64,000 bases of DNA from Paludibacterium purpuratum (lineage in GTDB: Bacteria; Pseudomonadota; Gammaproteobacteria; Burkholderiales; Chromobacteriaceae), in contig NZ_SNZP01000001.1 in the NCBI RefSeq assembly GCF_004363805.1, positions 1 through 64,000 on the forward strand. Reading direction: 5' to 3'. Below the pieces are notes generated by a model. It did not search any database. It was given only the letters and a program-made list of their open reading frames with translations, and was not told where the DNA came from. Within the stretch, counting starts at the first letter, position 1; the number at the start of each line of letters is the position of its first letter. The translations under genes were made by a program, and so were the position numbers. Positions 1-10,600 of the stretch are shown here, piece by piece.

Positions 1-304
1 GGCGCAAAATCTACGTCACAGGCATTAGGCCTAAGGAGCGGTACGGCATCCAGCCTCCCCCTTCTCAACTTCACTTCCCACAATACAAGGAGCGGTTTCA
101 ACCGCGATTCCCCGCCAACGCCCCCCAAACCCAAGCCACCCCCACCCAAAATTTCAGCCTTTTCTGACAGCCGCGCTCGGTTGTCTATTTGCCTCTTGCT
201 GGGTAATGTACTTGGTGCGGCCCAAGGCCGCGAAGAGGCGCGGGCCCGAGGTGTTGACGCACCGCCGAGCCCGCTGACCAAACCAACTCTCCTAAGGAGT
301 CAGA
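1..304. other. non-coding leader region with weak promoter
   Basis: No convincing reading frame lies in this stretch. A possible sigma70 promoter is TTGTCT at 181-186 and TAATGT at 204-209 with a 17-base spacer, pointing at the small gene that starts at 305. The ribosome binding site AAGGAG (294-299) sits inside the palindrome CTCCTAAGGAG (289-299). Whatever lies left of base 1 is not visible. Confidence 0.35.
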
Positions 305-562
305 ATGGCTACTCAAGATGGTAATGCAACCCTCGTTTCTTTTCCAAACCCGGATTCCCGCCAACAGCAGTTACTTTCCCTGATTTCCGTGTTGTGCTTG
401 CCACGCGCCAGTCGTCCAAATTCCGACAAGTGCCGCCTGATCGTCGATAGCCGCTTGCCGTGGGCGTTCGAGCGTATCGATGGCAGCACCTCTTGGATGT
501 ATCTGCCCAATGCCGCGCAAGCGCGTCATATGGCGGGGTGCCTGGTTCTCTCGGCCGATTAA
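305..562 (+). CDS. small hypothetical protein (85 aa)
   Basis: I do not recognise this protein. It is a short soluble-looking polypeptide with no signal peptide or membrane segment and two Cys residues. The start is well supported: AAGGAG at 294-299 lies five bases before the ATG. A reading frame of 65 codons on the opposite strand (313-510) is rejected because this strand has the ribosome site and a possible promoter upstream. The gene is followed by a strong GC hairpin at 578-596. It is transcribed towards the 3' end of the candidate immunity gene, so the two are convergent. It is probably a lineage-specific gene; no function is suggested. Confidence 0.55.
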   Translation: MATQDGNATLVSFPNPDSRQQQLLSLISVLCLPRASRPNSDKCRLIVDSRLPWAFERIDGSTSWMYLPNAAQARHMAGCLVLSAD

Positions 563-577
563 GGCCTTTTCCGGAGG

Positions 578-596
578 CGGGGAGCGAGGCTCCCCG
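578..596 (+). terminator. GC-rich hairpin after the 85-aa gene
   Basis: CGGGGAGC (578-585), loop GAG, GCTCCCCG (589-596) form a perfect 8-bp stem 16 bases after the stop codon. No T-run follows, so intrinsic termination is uncertain; it may only stabilise the 3' end. Confidence 0.4.
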
Positions 597-699
597 GCCG
601 GGGGTGATCGAATGTTAGCTTGCCGCGAAGTGCCTTCTTCTTTTTGCCGAGAGCGTTAACCAAACAGTATTGAGACCTGATCCCGTAGCTGCATATCTT
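597..699. other. short AT-shifting gap, nothing recognised
   Basis: Base composition drops towards the candidate immunity gene. No gene or strong terminator is seen; an A/T run near the 3' end of the minus-strand gene (about 701-716) could help termination. Confidence 0.3.
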
Positions 700-942
700 C
701 TAAAAAAATTTTTTAAATGCATTTAAGGTAAGCACAAATCCAATAAAAATTGAGATACCGATCAAAGCATATTCATCGCCAAAAATTATCTTTATATCTG
801 AAAAATGCCATTGCAATAACAGGTTGCCTGTGCTTATCCAAAATACGATTGGTTTTGCCAAAAGTAAGGCTAAGCCAGCTGCATTAAATGCAAGAAGTAC
901 GCCAAGTGAGTTGATGATAAAAATATAAATAAATTTAATCAT
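700..942 (-). CDS. candidate CDI immunity protein (small membrane protein, 80 aa)
   Basis: This gene starts only 7 bases after the stop codon of the giant cdiA-like gene, the position where CdiI immunity genes sit. The product is very hydrophobic: a segment at about residues 3-30, a weaker one at about 31-45 and a third at about 58-76, ending Lys-Lys-Phe-Phe. The bases around the start are only about 20% G+C in my hand count of 901-960, far below the surrounding chromosome, which is typical of horizontally exchanged toxin/immunity modules. There is no clear ribosome site, so translation is probably coupled to cdiA. A membrane-embedded immunity protein would fit a toxin acting at the inner membrane. 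Immunity function is inferred from position and composition; no family is recognised. Confidence 0.6.
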   Translation of the reverse strand: MIKFIYIFIINSLGVLLAFNAAGLALLLAKPIVFWISTGNLLLQWHFSDIKIIFGDEYALIGISIFIGFVLTLNAFKKFF

Positions 943-949
943 TTATAAT

Positions 950-1660
950 TTAGTGACTTATTCCGTTAACAACCAAAGAGTTTGATTTTTCCTGAGTCCA
1001 GTTTCCAACTGTTGCACCCAGATAAGCTGGAACTGGATTTGGCGAATTCCACTTTACTATCCCATAGGGCCCTGACTTTACCCAATCAGGCCTGAACCAG
1101 GGGTTTACTGCAGAGTTTATCTTTCCAGTAAGCGCTTCCCCCGCTTTAAATCCGACAACTGTACCTATAGCGGCCCCTGCCATTGCTGCCTTGGCATCTT
1201 GTCCCTGCAGATGTGAACCAACATATGCCGTCCAGGCATTGTAGAGAGTGGAACTGCCCAGCGATGCTCCATTTGTCCACAATCCGGATGCACCTGCCAT
1301 GCTTACATCCACCCAATTGACGTTCTGCCCCTTGGGAAGCGTGACTTTCTGATAACCATAATTGACTCCAGCTCCCAAAATCCCGGTAGTCAGCTTACTT
1401 GCTAGCGTTGCCTCTACTGCGGTTGTCGCCCCTCCCAACCAGGGCAGCGTGAGGACCAGCTCTGGATATACATTCTTCAGGGCATCTTGCTCAGATTGAT
1501 GCTGAACACTCAGGTTCTCGTAATACGTTACCTGGGAACACGAGACGGTCGGGGCTCCTCTTGAAGTGCAATGAGACAGGGCCTCCTTGTATGCTTTTCT
1601 TTCATCGGGTTTTAGATAAATTTCCGTCACAGGAGTCTTCGCAGTCGTATTATTCTCCAC
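950..1660 (-). other. CdiA C-terminal toxin module beginning at the VENN motif
   Basis: VENN is encoded at 1649-1660 and marks the usual boundary for exchange of CdiA toxins. Composition changes there: in my hand counts 961-1080 and 1561-1620 are about 40-47% G+C, while 1681-1740 and upstream are above 60%. The tail has two Cys (in SHCTSRG and VSCSQ), hydrophobic Gly/Ala stretches and a final part rich in Trp and Pro (NPWFRPDW). The hydrophobic character and the membrane-type immunity candidate suggest a membrane-active toxin; this is inference. Confidence 0.6.
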
Positions 1661-4600
1661 CTCATTCTTCGCCGCGTCTGCCGCAGTCGAAGCCGCCGCG
1701 AAACTACCCTTGCTTGCCACCATCCCCATCAAACCGCCAGCGGCCGAGGTCAGTTGTGCCAGTTCGTCTTTCTGTTTCTCGGTCAGTGTTTCCGGGTTGT
1801 CGCTGCCGTACAGCTCTTTGGCGATCGCCCTGGCTGCCAGCGGCGCACTACCGGCGCCGATTGCACCTGCCGTCGCATCTTTACCGCTCAGTCCTGCCAG
1901 CACACCGCCAACCAGCGCATGGGCCATGACGTTGGCTGGCAGGTTAACCTGCGGCTTTCCATCTTGGTCTAAGGTGGTGGTCATCTCTTTAACCAACGTC
2001 GCCAGATACGGTGCGGCGGCATTGGCAGCAGCTTCTTTGGCGTTGCCGTCCAGCAGAGCGGTTAGCGCGCCAATCGCCGCTTGAGTGGCTTGACGGTAGG
2101 TGCCGCCGGTTTGCCAGCCCTCGGTACTGGTCTTGGCGTTGTTGAGCAGGGTGTCGGCCTGCTTATTCAGCGCGATTGCTTGTTCGCTATCCCCGGCGAG
2201 AGAGGCTTGCTGGGCCTGACTCTGCAACGTGGCCGCTTGCTTCTTGTCGGCCTCGGCCTGTGCTTTCATCGAGTCGGCGATGTCGCCGCCAATCTGTTGC
2301 GCTACGCCGACGATGATCTGATTCGCCTGGGCGGTCTGCTGCGCGTCCTTCATCTTCGCCTGCAAGTCTTGCGCTTGTTGCAGGTTGAGCGAGTTGGTCA
2401 GCGCGCCGTTGGCGGTGTTGGCGTCGCGGCTCTGCAATTCAGCGACCGTGCTACGGCTGGAAGCGTCCTGCGCGGCGTCGCTACTACCGGTAATGGTGAC
2501 GGTGGCCGGGCTGATCACGCTTTGCGTCTGGCTATGCTGGTCTTCATTCTTCGGTAGCCCGGCGCCGGCCAGTGCGTTGCCTACAGCATTGGCCTTGACG
2601 TTGTTGCCCAGATTCTCCATCAAGCTGGCGCTGGAGCCATAACTTAGGCTCAGGCTCATTGAGCTCGCCTCGGTTTTCTGGTGGTTGGCCAGATCCTGGC
2701 TCTCTAGGCTGGCTGTCGCGAGCGTGTTATGGCTGGCATCGGCCTGGCTGGTGATGGCGGCGCCGGTCAATTGGGTGTCGTGCCTCACCAGGATATCGAA
2801 CCCGCCCTGGCCGGCGGCGATGCCGCTTTGGCCGGTGGCGCTCAGGTAGTCGTGGTTGATGTCGGTGCGTGCCAAGTTGAGGTTGCCGGTGACCATCTGG
2901 CCATAGCAGATTGGCGGCACGCAGATGCTCAGGTCGAAGCCGGTCGAGCTCTGGTGGCTTTCGTACACGCTCTGGTCTTGCAGCGAGGAGATCGACAGGT
3001 TGCCGCCGACGTTGGCCTTGATGCTGCCGCCGGCCAGTTGGGCGCCGCGCAGGGTGGTGTCCTGGCCGCTATGGGTGGTCAGTTGGTCGCTGGCGGTCAC
3101 CAGGGTGTTGTCATAGTGGGTTTCGTGGCCATTGGCGACATTGCTGTTGGTGCCGAGGCTGCCCTGGAAGCTGAGGCCGGTTTGTCCGCCGATGCCCAGC
3201 GTGGCCCCACCGCCCATGTTGAAGCCGCCGCCTTCGCTGTGGATTTCCGAGTGGTTTTCCGCGGCGGTCAACAGGATGTTGCGCGTGGCATCCAGATTGA
3301 CGGTGGTGCCCTGTACTTTGGCGCCTTGCATGGTGATGTCGGTATCGCGCGCCGTGATGGTGACATCGCGGCCCTGCACGATGCTGCCGCGTTGCTGGCT
3401 GTCATGGCTTTCGCTGTCCTGGTGGCTTTCGCCGTAGGCGAATTTGTTGCTGACGCCGATCAGGCTGGTGCTCGCCCCGTCGGAGCCTTCCGGTTTTTTG
3501 CCGTCCAGGAACTGTGAGATTTGCTTGCCGGTACTGCCGTCGGTCAACTTGTCGTAAGCACCTACCGCCTTATAGGCGTTGTAGCCTGTCTTGAGTGCCA
3601 AGGCACCCTGCATGCGGTCGCTCGCCCCATCTTTCGAGGCCTGATAGGCATCGTAGGCGGCATTGACGGCGCTGCCTATCACACCGGCCAGCTCGTTACC
3701 CATGGTGAAGCTTTGGCTTTGGCTATGCGAGCGCGTGTCGTTGCGGTTGGTGATGGCGTCGAGGGTGATGCTGTTTCCGGTGAGGGTGACGTCCTGCGCG
3801 GCTTGCAGGTTGGTGCCCTGGCTTTGCAGGTTGCCTTGGCCGCTGCCGCGGAATTGCTGGTCGGCACCGGCTACGACGCTCAGCTTGCCATTGTTGGCGC
3901 TGAGCAGACTGCTGGTTTGGCTGACGCCGTTTTGCGTGTTATCCATTTCGTTGCGGCGCCAGTCGATCATGGTCTGACGCGGGCTGAGCCCGTTCAGCAG
4001 GCCGATGCCCCAAGAGCTGGATTGGAACTTGCTGCCGGCTTGCGACAGATTGTCGGCGGCCAGTAGATTGATGTTGCGGTTGGCCTGCAGACTCAGGTCG
4101 GTGTCGGCCAGCAGGTTGGAGGCCACCACCGAGGCATCGCGCCCGGCGCTCAGCGTCAGTTTGCCGCCGGAAATCGTGCTGCCGATGGCATCGGTTTGCA
4201 GCCCGCCTCGGGTCTGCGTACTTTGCTTACCGCCAATGCCCACCCCTTCGGTCCAACTGGCCGTCAGGCCGTGTTTTTCAGTGTGCTGGTAGAAGGTGTT
4301 TTCCGAAACGGCGTTGCCGTTATTGATCAACAGGTCGCGGTCGGCCTGCAGATTGACATCGTTGTTGCCGTTGACACGCCCGGCGGTCACCGTCAGGTCG
4401 CGGCCGCTACTCATGTCGATGCTTGTGCCTTGCACGCTGGTGCCGACATCCTGGGTGCTGTGGTGGGTGACGATGGTCGTGGTGGTGCTGCTACTGAAGA
4501 AGCCGCCGCTTTCGCTCACTGTTTTGCTGTAGTCGTCGTGCACATTGGCCGCGGTGGTCAGGCTCACGTCGCGGCCGGCCGCCAGGGTGACGGTGCCCTG

Positions 4601-7600
4601 CTTGCTAGCCAGCAAGGCCGCCTGTGCCGTCAGATCCTGCTTGGCTGCCAGGGTCAAGCCGGTATTGCCGGTCAACACCGCACCGTTTTGGCTAACGTCG
4701 CTCTGGTCGCCTCGGCTGCCACCCATATCCCACCAACCGCTGGCGTTGCGGGTCGCCACGGCACTCAGTTTGATGTCATTACCGGCCAATAGCGTGGCTT
4801 GGCCGCTACCCGCTTGCAATGCGGCAGCGCTGAGTGCGGTGTCATGGCCCGACTGCAGCTGTACATCGCCACCGGCGCTGACACTGCTGCGCTTCAGCTG
4901 CTGGTTGTTATAGTAGTTGCCTTCTGACTTTTCACCCGGATCGAAGTGGTGCAGGTAGTCCTGGCTATCGATGCCGGCGGTCAGGCTCAAATCGTGGCCG
5001 GCCAGTAGGCTGGCGTTGCCTTGGGAGGTGTTGAGGCTGGCGGCCTGGCCGGAAAGGTCGTGGCCAGCTTGTACGCTCAGGCCGGCACTGGCCTGCAGTT
5101 GGCTGCCATGGACAGCGCTGGACGAACTGCTGGTGTCGCCCCAGAGGGTTTGCCCCGGCTGCGACCAGTAGCCGTTGCCGCCATGCACGTCGTCCGTGGT
5201 GTGTGTCGTCAACTGCGCCAGGCTGACGTCATGCCCGCCGATCAGATTCGCTTGGCCACTTTGGGCCTGTAGCCCTGCGGCTGTCAGTGTCAGATCGTTG
5301 CCTGCCTGCACGTTTAGTGTACTGCCCGTCACGCTGGTCTGGTTCAACTGTTGGCTTGAGCTGGATGCGCTCTGGTTGAAGCCCCATCCATAGCCATAGC
5401 TCAACCCCGCCGAGCGGTTCGATGTGCTGGCATCCAAGGTGCTTTGCACGCTGAGATCGTGTCCGGCAATCAGGTCGACGGCGCCATTGGCCTTGCCTTG
5501 GAACGCGGATAGCAGCAGGTCGTGGCCGGCCATGACCGACATTGCCCCGTTGGTTGCCAGGCTGCTACCCAGCGTGTGTTGAACCGTATCGTTTTGGTAG
5601 GACGAGCTGGTGCCGGTCTGGGTCCAGCTGTATTCGTCGCCGTGATTATGCGATGTGCGCGTTTCGCTGAATCCAGTAAGGTTTTGTCGTGTGGTGGTAT
5701 CGGTCGACTGCATGCCGGTGACACTCAGGTCATTACCGGCTTGCAGTTCGATGCCTGTTTGGCCGCTGCCTTGGAAGGCGGCCAGCGACAGGTCGTGCCC
5801 CGCCAGCAGTTGCAGTTTGCCCGCCGTATCGATGCTGCTGCCGGTGGTGGTCGTGCGCGATTCGGCGACTGGGCCGCCATGGGCGATGGTGACTTGCTCG
5901 CCGGTGACGGTCAGATCCCGGCCCGCCGCCAAGGTGGTGTCCCCGGCGCTGTGCACGTTGGTCGCGCTCAGTTTCATGTCGCCGTCGGCTTGCATCTGTA
6001 AGCGGCCGCCAGCATCGAGCGTGGCGTGCTGCATGTCGACACTGGCCATGTGGATGTTCATATCGCCATCCGCATGCATGGTGCCGCCGACACCGCTCAC
6101 CAGACTACCATCGCCCAGCATGGTGATGTTCTGTGCGGCCAGGTAGGCGCCTTGCGGGCGCGTGCCGCCAGTGTCGCCCGCTGCGAGATAGACTTCTGGC
6201 ACCAGCAACTGCTGGCCGTCGACGGTCTTGTTGACCAGCCAAACCATGTTTTGCGTCAGTTGCTTGACTTGATCGGCGCTCAGCGCGACCCCCAGCGTCA
6301 GATTCAGTGATTTAGCCTGGGTCGCCGCGTTGTTGAGCAAGGACTGATACTGCTGATTGCCGTTGTTGAAACCCGTCAGGTAGCGTTGGCCGGTCTGTCT
6401 TTCGATGGCACGCGATACCAACTGTTGCTCGACATAGCCATCGCCCAGCCGTTTTTGCAGCTTACCCGGGTCGAAGTTCAGCTGTTTTGCCAAGTAATCC
6501 GAGGAGACAAACTGGCTGAAGCTGGCAAAGCGTGGGTCGGTTTCGATCTGATAACGCGCGCTAGCCTCGGGGTGTGGGTCAAATGCCCCGCCTTTGGGCA
6601 AGGCGGCGCCCGCAGGCAATACCTCGATAGCGACGCTGGTACTGTTATGTGGGGTCGATGGCGCCACGGTGTCGGCGCTGCCTGTGCCGGTGTCGCTATG
6701 CGGGGTGGACGACGTCACGCTGCCGGCGTTGCTATCGTCCGTACTGACTGCTTTGGCCGAGGCGCTTTGCTGGTGTGCCGGTGCCTCGGCGACCGGATTG
6801 ATCGGTTTGCCGTCGAGCGTCAGCCCGCTACCGCTCGGCGAGTCGATCTGGCCATTGGCGATGGCACCATTTTGGACATGGCTAACCTGCAGGGTGAGAT
6901 TGCGGTTGGCGTGATAGACCGAGTCGGTGGTGCCGATCAGTTCGTGTCCAATTTGGGTGCTCTGACCCGTCTTGCCATCCTGATAGAACGTATCGCGATA
7001 AAGCGGCTGACCGGTATTCTGGACATCGTTGCCGGTGTGATGAATATCCCCGGCGGCCGTGATCCAGCTACTGCGGTTGATGGCACTGCCGATATCCAGG
7101 TTCAGGCTGCCGCCGATTTCAATGTAGGCCGGGTTGGACTGACCGCTGGCGACGTCGCTGGTGGTGTTGGTAGTGTTGTAGTAAGAGGGCGTGGCTGGAC
7201 CGTATACTGGGATGACATCAAAATCATGCTCCTTTCCCCCCTCGCGCACTGTACGATATCCAAGGAATACCTGTGGAGGCGTACCCCCCACTTGCTGATG
7301 CGATGGGCCTGGTATGGTTCGGCAACTTTGGTCTTCTTTCCCATGGCATTCCTCATGCCCAATATCATTCCATATGTACACAGGGATGCTACCCGTCACC
7401 TGAGTCGTCTGCGTCACCGTGACCTGATTCGACTCGTTCACCAACGAAGTCGCATGGATCTCGGCATTGCCTTCCGCCGCAATGGTGCCGATCTGGTTGT
7501 GCACCAGCGCCACTTTGCTATCGGCCTTGCCGATCAGCAGGTTGCCCTGGCTGGAAATGTTGGCCCCACTGCTGTTCTCGATGCTCTGGCTCAGTTGCAG

Positions 7601-10600
7601 ACTCATGTCGCCATTGCTGCCGATCCAGGCTTTGTCCCCGGTATTACTGAGTGTGGCGCCCGTTACCTGCAGCGTCTGTCCTGTGATCAGACCGCCGTTA
7701 TTGAGCGTGTCGCTGCCGAGTGTCAGCGCGGCGGCGCTGATGCCGGCCCCGGCGCTATTGCTCAGGGTTTTGCCTGTCGTGCTGAGTAGGGTACCCGCGG
7801 CCAGGGTGCCTTGGTTGTCCACATTGCCGACAGTCAGGGTCAGGTTATGCACGGCTTGCAACTGATGCTGGTTGCTCAGTTGGCCGGCGGTCAGAGTCAG
7901 GTCGCGGTTGGCTTGCACCGTGGCGGTTTTTTCCATCATCACCGAGCCGCCCTTGACTGTCCATTGCAAGTCCTGCCCGGCCAGCAAGGTGCCGGATGCC
8001 GTGACCTTGGCCATGGTCAGGCTGAGGTCGTTGCCGGTGGTGACATGGCCATTGGCATTGTCCATGCCGACAGCGCTGGCGGTCAGTTTGCCCGCCGTGA
8101 GAATGGAGCCGTGGTTGGTCAGATCACCCGTCAGGGTCAGTTTGTTGTCCTGGTCGTCGAGCGCGAGCAGGGTGCCGCTGTTGCTGACATTGCGGGCACT
8201 GATTTGTAGATGCCCGCCCTGAATGGTGTCGCTGCCGTTTTGCACGACATCGGCCTTGATATTGAGTAGCGTGCCTTTGCCGGCGAGCAATTTGCCGCCG
8301 TCGTTGTCGAGCGCATGAGTCAGCTGAAGATCCAAGCCGGCAGCGCCGACGATCTTGCCCTGCGCGTGATTGGTCAGATTGTCGGCGCTGGTATTGAGTT
8401 GACCGTTACTGCCGATGGTGCCGCTATTGTCGATATCGCCGCTGCTGGCGAGCTTGCTGCTCTGTGTATCTAGCCCGATCAGGCTGCCGCTGTTCTTCAG
8501 GCTGCTGGCCGTGATATCGAAGTGCCCTGCCTGGATGGCGCCGCTACCGTTGTCGAGGGCGCCGCTGGCGAGGGTGAAGCCTGCCTGGTTGCCGGCGAGC
8601 AGGGTGCCGCCATCGTTTTTCAGGCTCTCGGCTTTATCGAAGGTGATGCCTTGCAGGCTTTCCAGGTGACCGTTGCGGTTGTCGATCTGTTTGGCCGACA
8701 GTGTCAGGCCGTTGGCCATGACGATCTGCCCCTGGTTGGTCAGGCTGGTTGTCAGTGCCAGTTTGCCGTTATTGGCATCGCGCCCGATGATCGTGCCGCC
8801 CTTGGCGTTTTCCAGGCTGCCGGCAGTCAGTTGCAGTTGTTGGCCGTCAATGGTGCCGCTGCCGTTGGCGATGTCGCCGGCGGTCAGGGTCAGCGTCTGG
8901 TCGCTGGCGAGCGTGCCGCCGTCGTTGTTGATCTGGCCGCCGTTCTTGGCGGTCATTGTCAAGGCGCCGTGGCTGGTCAGGTGCCCCTTGCTGTTGTCGG
9001 CGCTGCCGGCAGTGACGGTCAACTTGCCGTTGCCGCCCAGCGTTCCCTGGTTGGTCAGCGCGCCGCTGACGGTCACCGTGTTGTCCTTGTCGTCCAGCGC
9101 TTTGATGCTGCCGCTATTGCTCAGGCTGCTGGCATGGATGTCGAGGTGGCCAAACTGGATGGTGCCGCTGCCGTTATCGAGGCTGCCGCTGGATAGGGTA
9201 AAGCCTGCTTGGTTGCCGCCGAGCAAGGTACCACCATCGTTTTTGACGCTCTCGGCTTTATCGAAAGTAATGCCTTGCAGGCTTTCCAGATGGCCGTTGC
9301 GGTTGTCGATCTGCTTGGCCGATAGCGTCAGGCCGTTGGCCATGACGATCTGGCCCTGGTTGCTCAGGCTGGTTGTCAGATCCAGTTTGCCGTTGTTGGC
9401 ATCGCGCCCGGTGATGGTGCCGCCCTTGGCGTTTTCCAGGCTGTCGGCCTTCAGTTGCAATTGCTGGCCGTCAACGGTGCCGCTGCCGTTGTTGATGTCT
9501 TTGGCGTTCAACGTCAGCGTCTGGTCGCTGGCGAGCGTGCCGCCATCGTTGATGAGTTGGCTGCCGTCGTTCAGGTTCAAAGCCAGATTTAGATGGCTGA
9601 CCAAGCGGCCTTTGCTGTTGTCGACACTGGCGGCCTTGACGGTCAGCTTGCCGTTGCCGCCCAGTGTGCCTTGGTTGCTCAGCGCACCGGAGAGGTTCAG
9701 CGTGTTGTCCTGACCATCCAGCGCCTTGATGCTGCCGCTATTACTCAGGCTCGTGGCATGGATGTCGAGGTGGCCGATCTGGATGGTGCCGCTACCGTTG
9801 TCGAGGCTGCCGCTGCCGAAGGAGAAGCCAGCCTGGTTACCGCCGAGCAGGGTGCCGCCGTCGTTTTTCAGGCTTTCGACTTTATCGAAGCTAAGGTCTT
9901 GCAGGCTTTCCAGGTGGCCGCCACGGTTGTCGATTTGTTTGGCAGATAGCGTCAGGCTGTTGGCCATGACGATCTGCCCCTGATTGCTCAGGCTGTCGGT
10001 CAGTGTCAGCTTGCCGTTACTGGTGTCGTGGCCGGCGATCTTGCCACCCTTGGCGTTTTCCAGGCTGCCGGCCGTCAGTTGCAATTGCTGGCCGTCAACG
10101 GTGCCACTACCGTTGTCGATGTCTTTGGCGTTCAACGTCAGTAGCTGGTCGCTGGCGAGGGTGCCGCCGTCGTTACCCAGTTGGCTGCCGCCGTCGACGT
10201 TCAGATTTAGATGGCTGGTCAGGTGACCCTTGCTGTTGTCGACATTGGCGGCCGTGACGGTCAGATTGCCGTTGCCGCCCAGTGTGCCCTGGTTGCTCAG
10301 CGCGCCGGTGAGGGTCAGTTTGCTGTCCTGGCCATCCAGTGCTTTGATGTTGCCGCTATTACTCAGGCTACCCGCCGTCATGTCGAGGTGGCCGGTCTGA
10401 ATGGTGCCGCCGCCATTGTTGAGCGCCGCGTTGCCGATGACTTTGATGCCGGACAGTTTGTCCGTGCCGAGCCAGCCGCCATCGTTCTGCAGACTGTCCG
10501 TCAGATCCAGCGTCAAGTCGCCGCGGCTGTGGATATCCCCGCCGGAGCGGTTGTCCAGTTGGCCGGCCTTGATCTTGATGCTACCTGTTTCTGCTGCGAT

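Noticed and set aside
313-510. 65-codon minus-strand frame at the left edge
   Set aside because: The overlapping plus-strand gene has a strong ribosome site; this one has none.
6386-7789. Long plus-strand open frames opposite cdiA (also 8673-9713, 11105-12160)
   Set aside because: They are antisense shadows of a high-GC repetitive coding gene, without ribosome sites or recognisable products.
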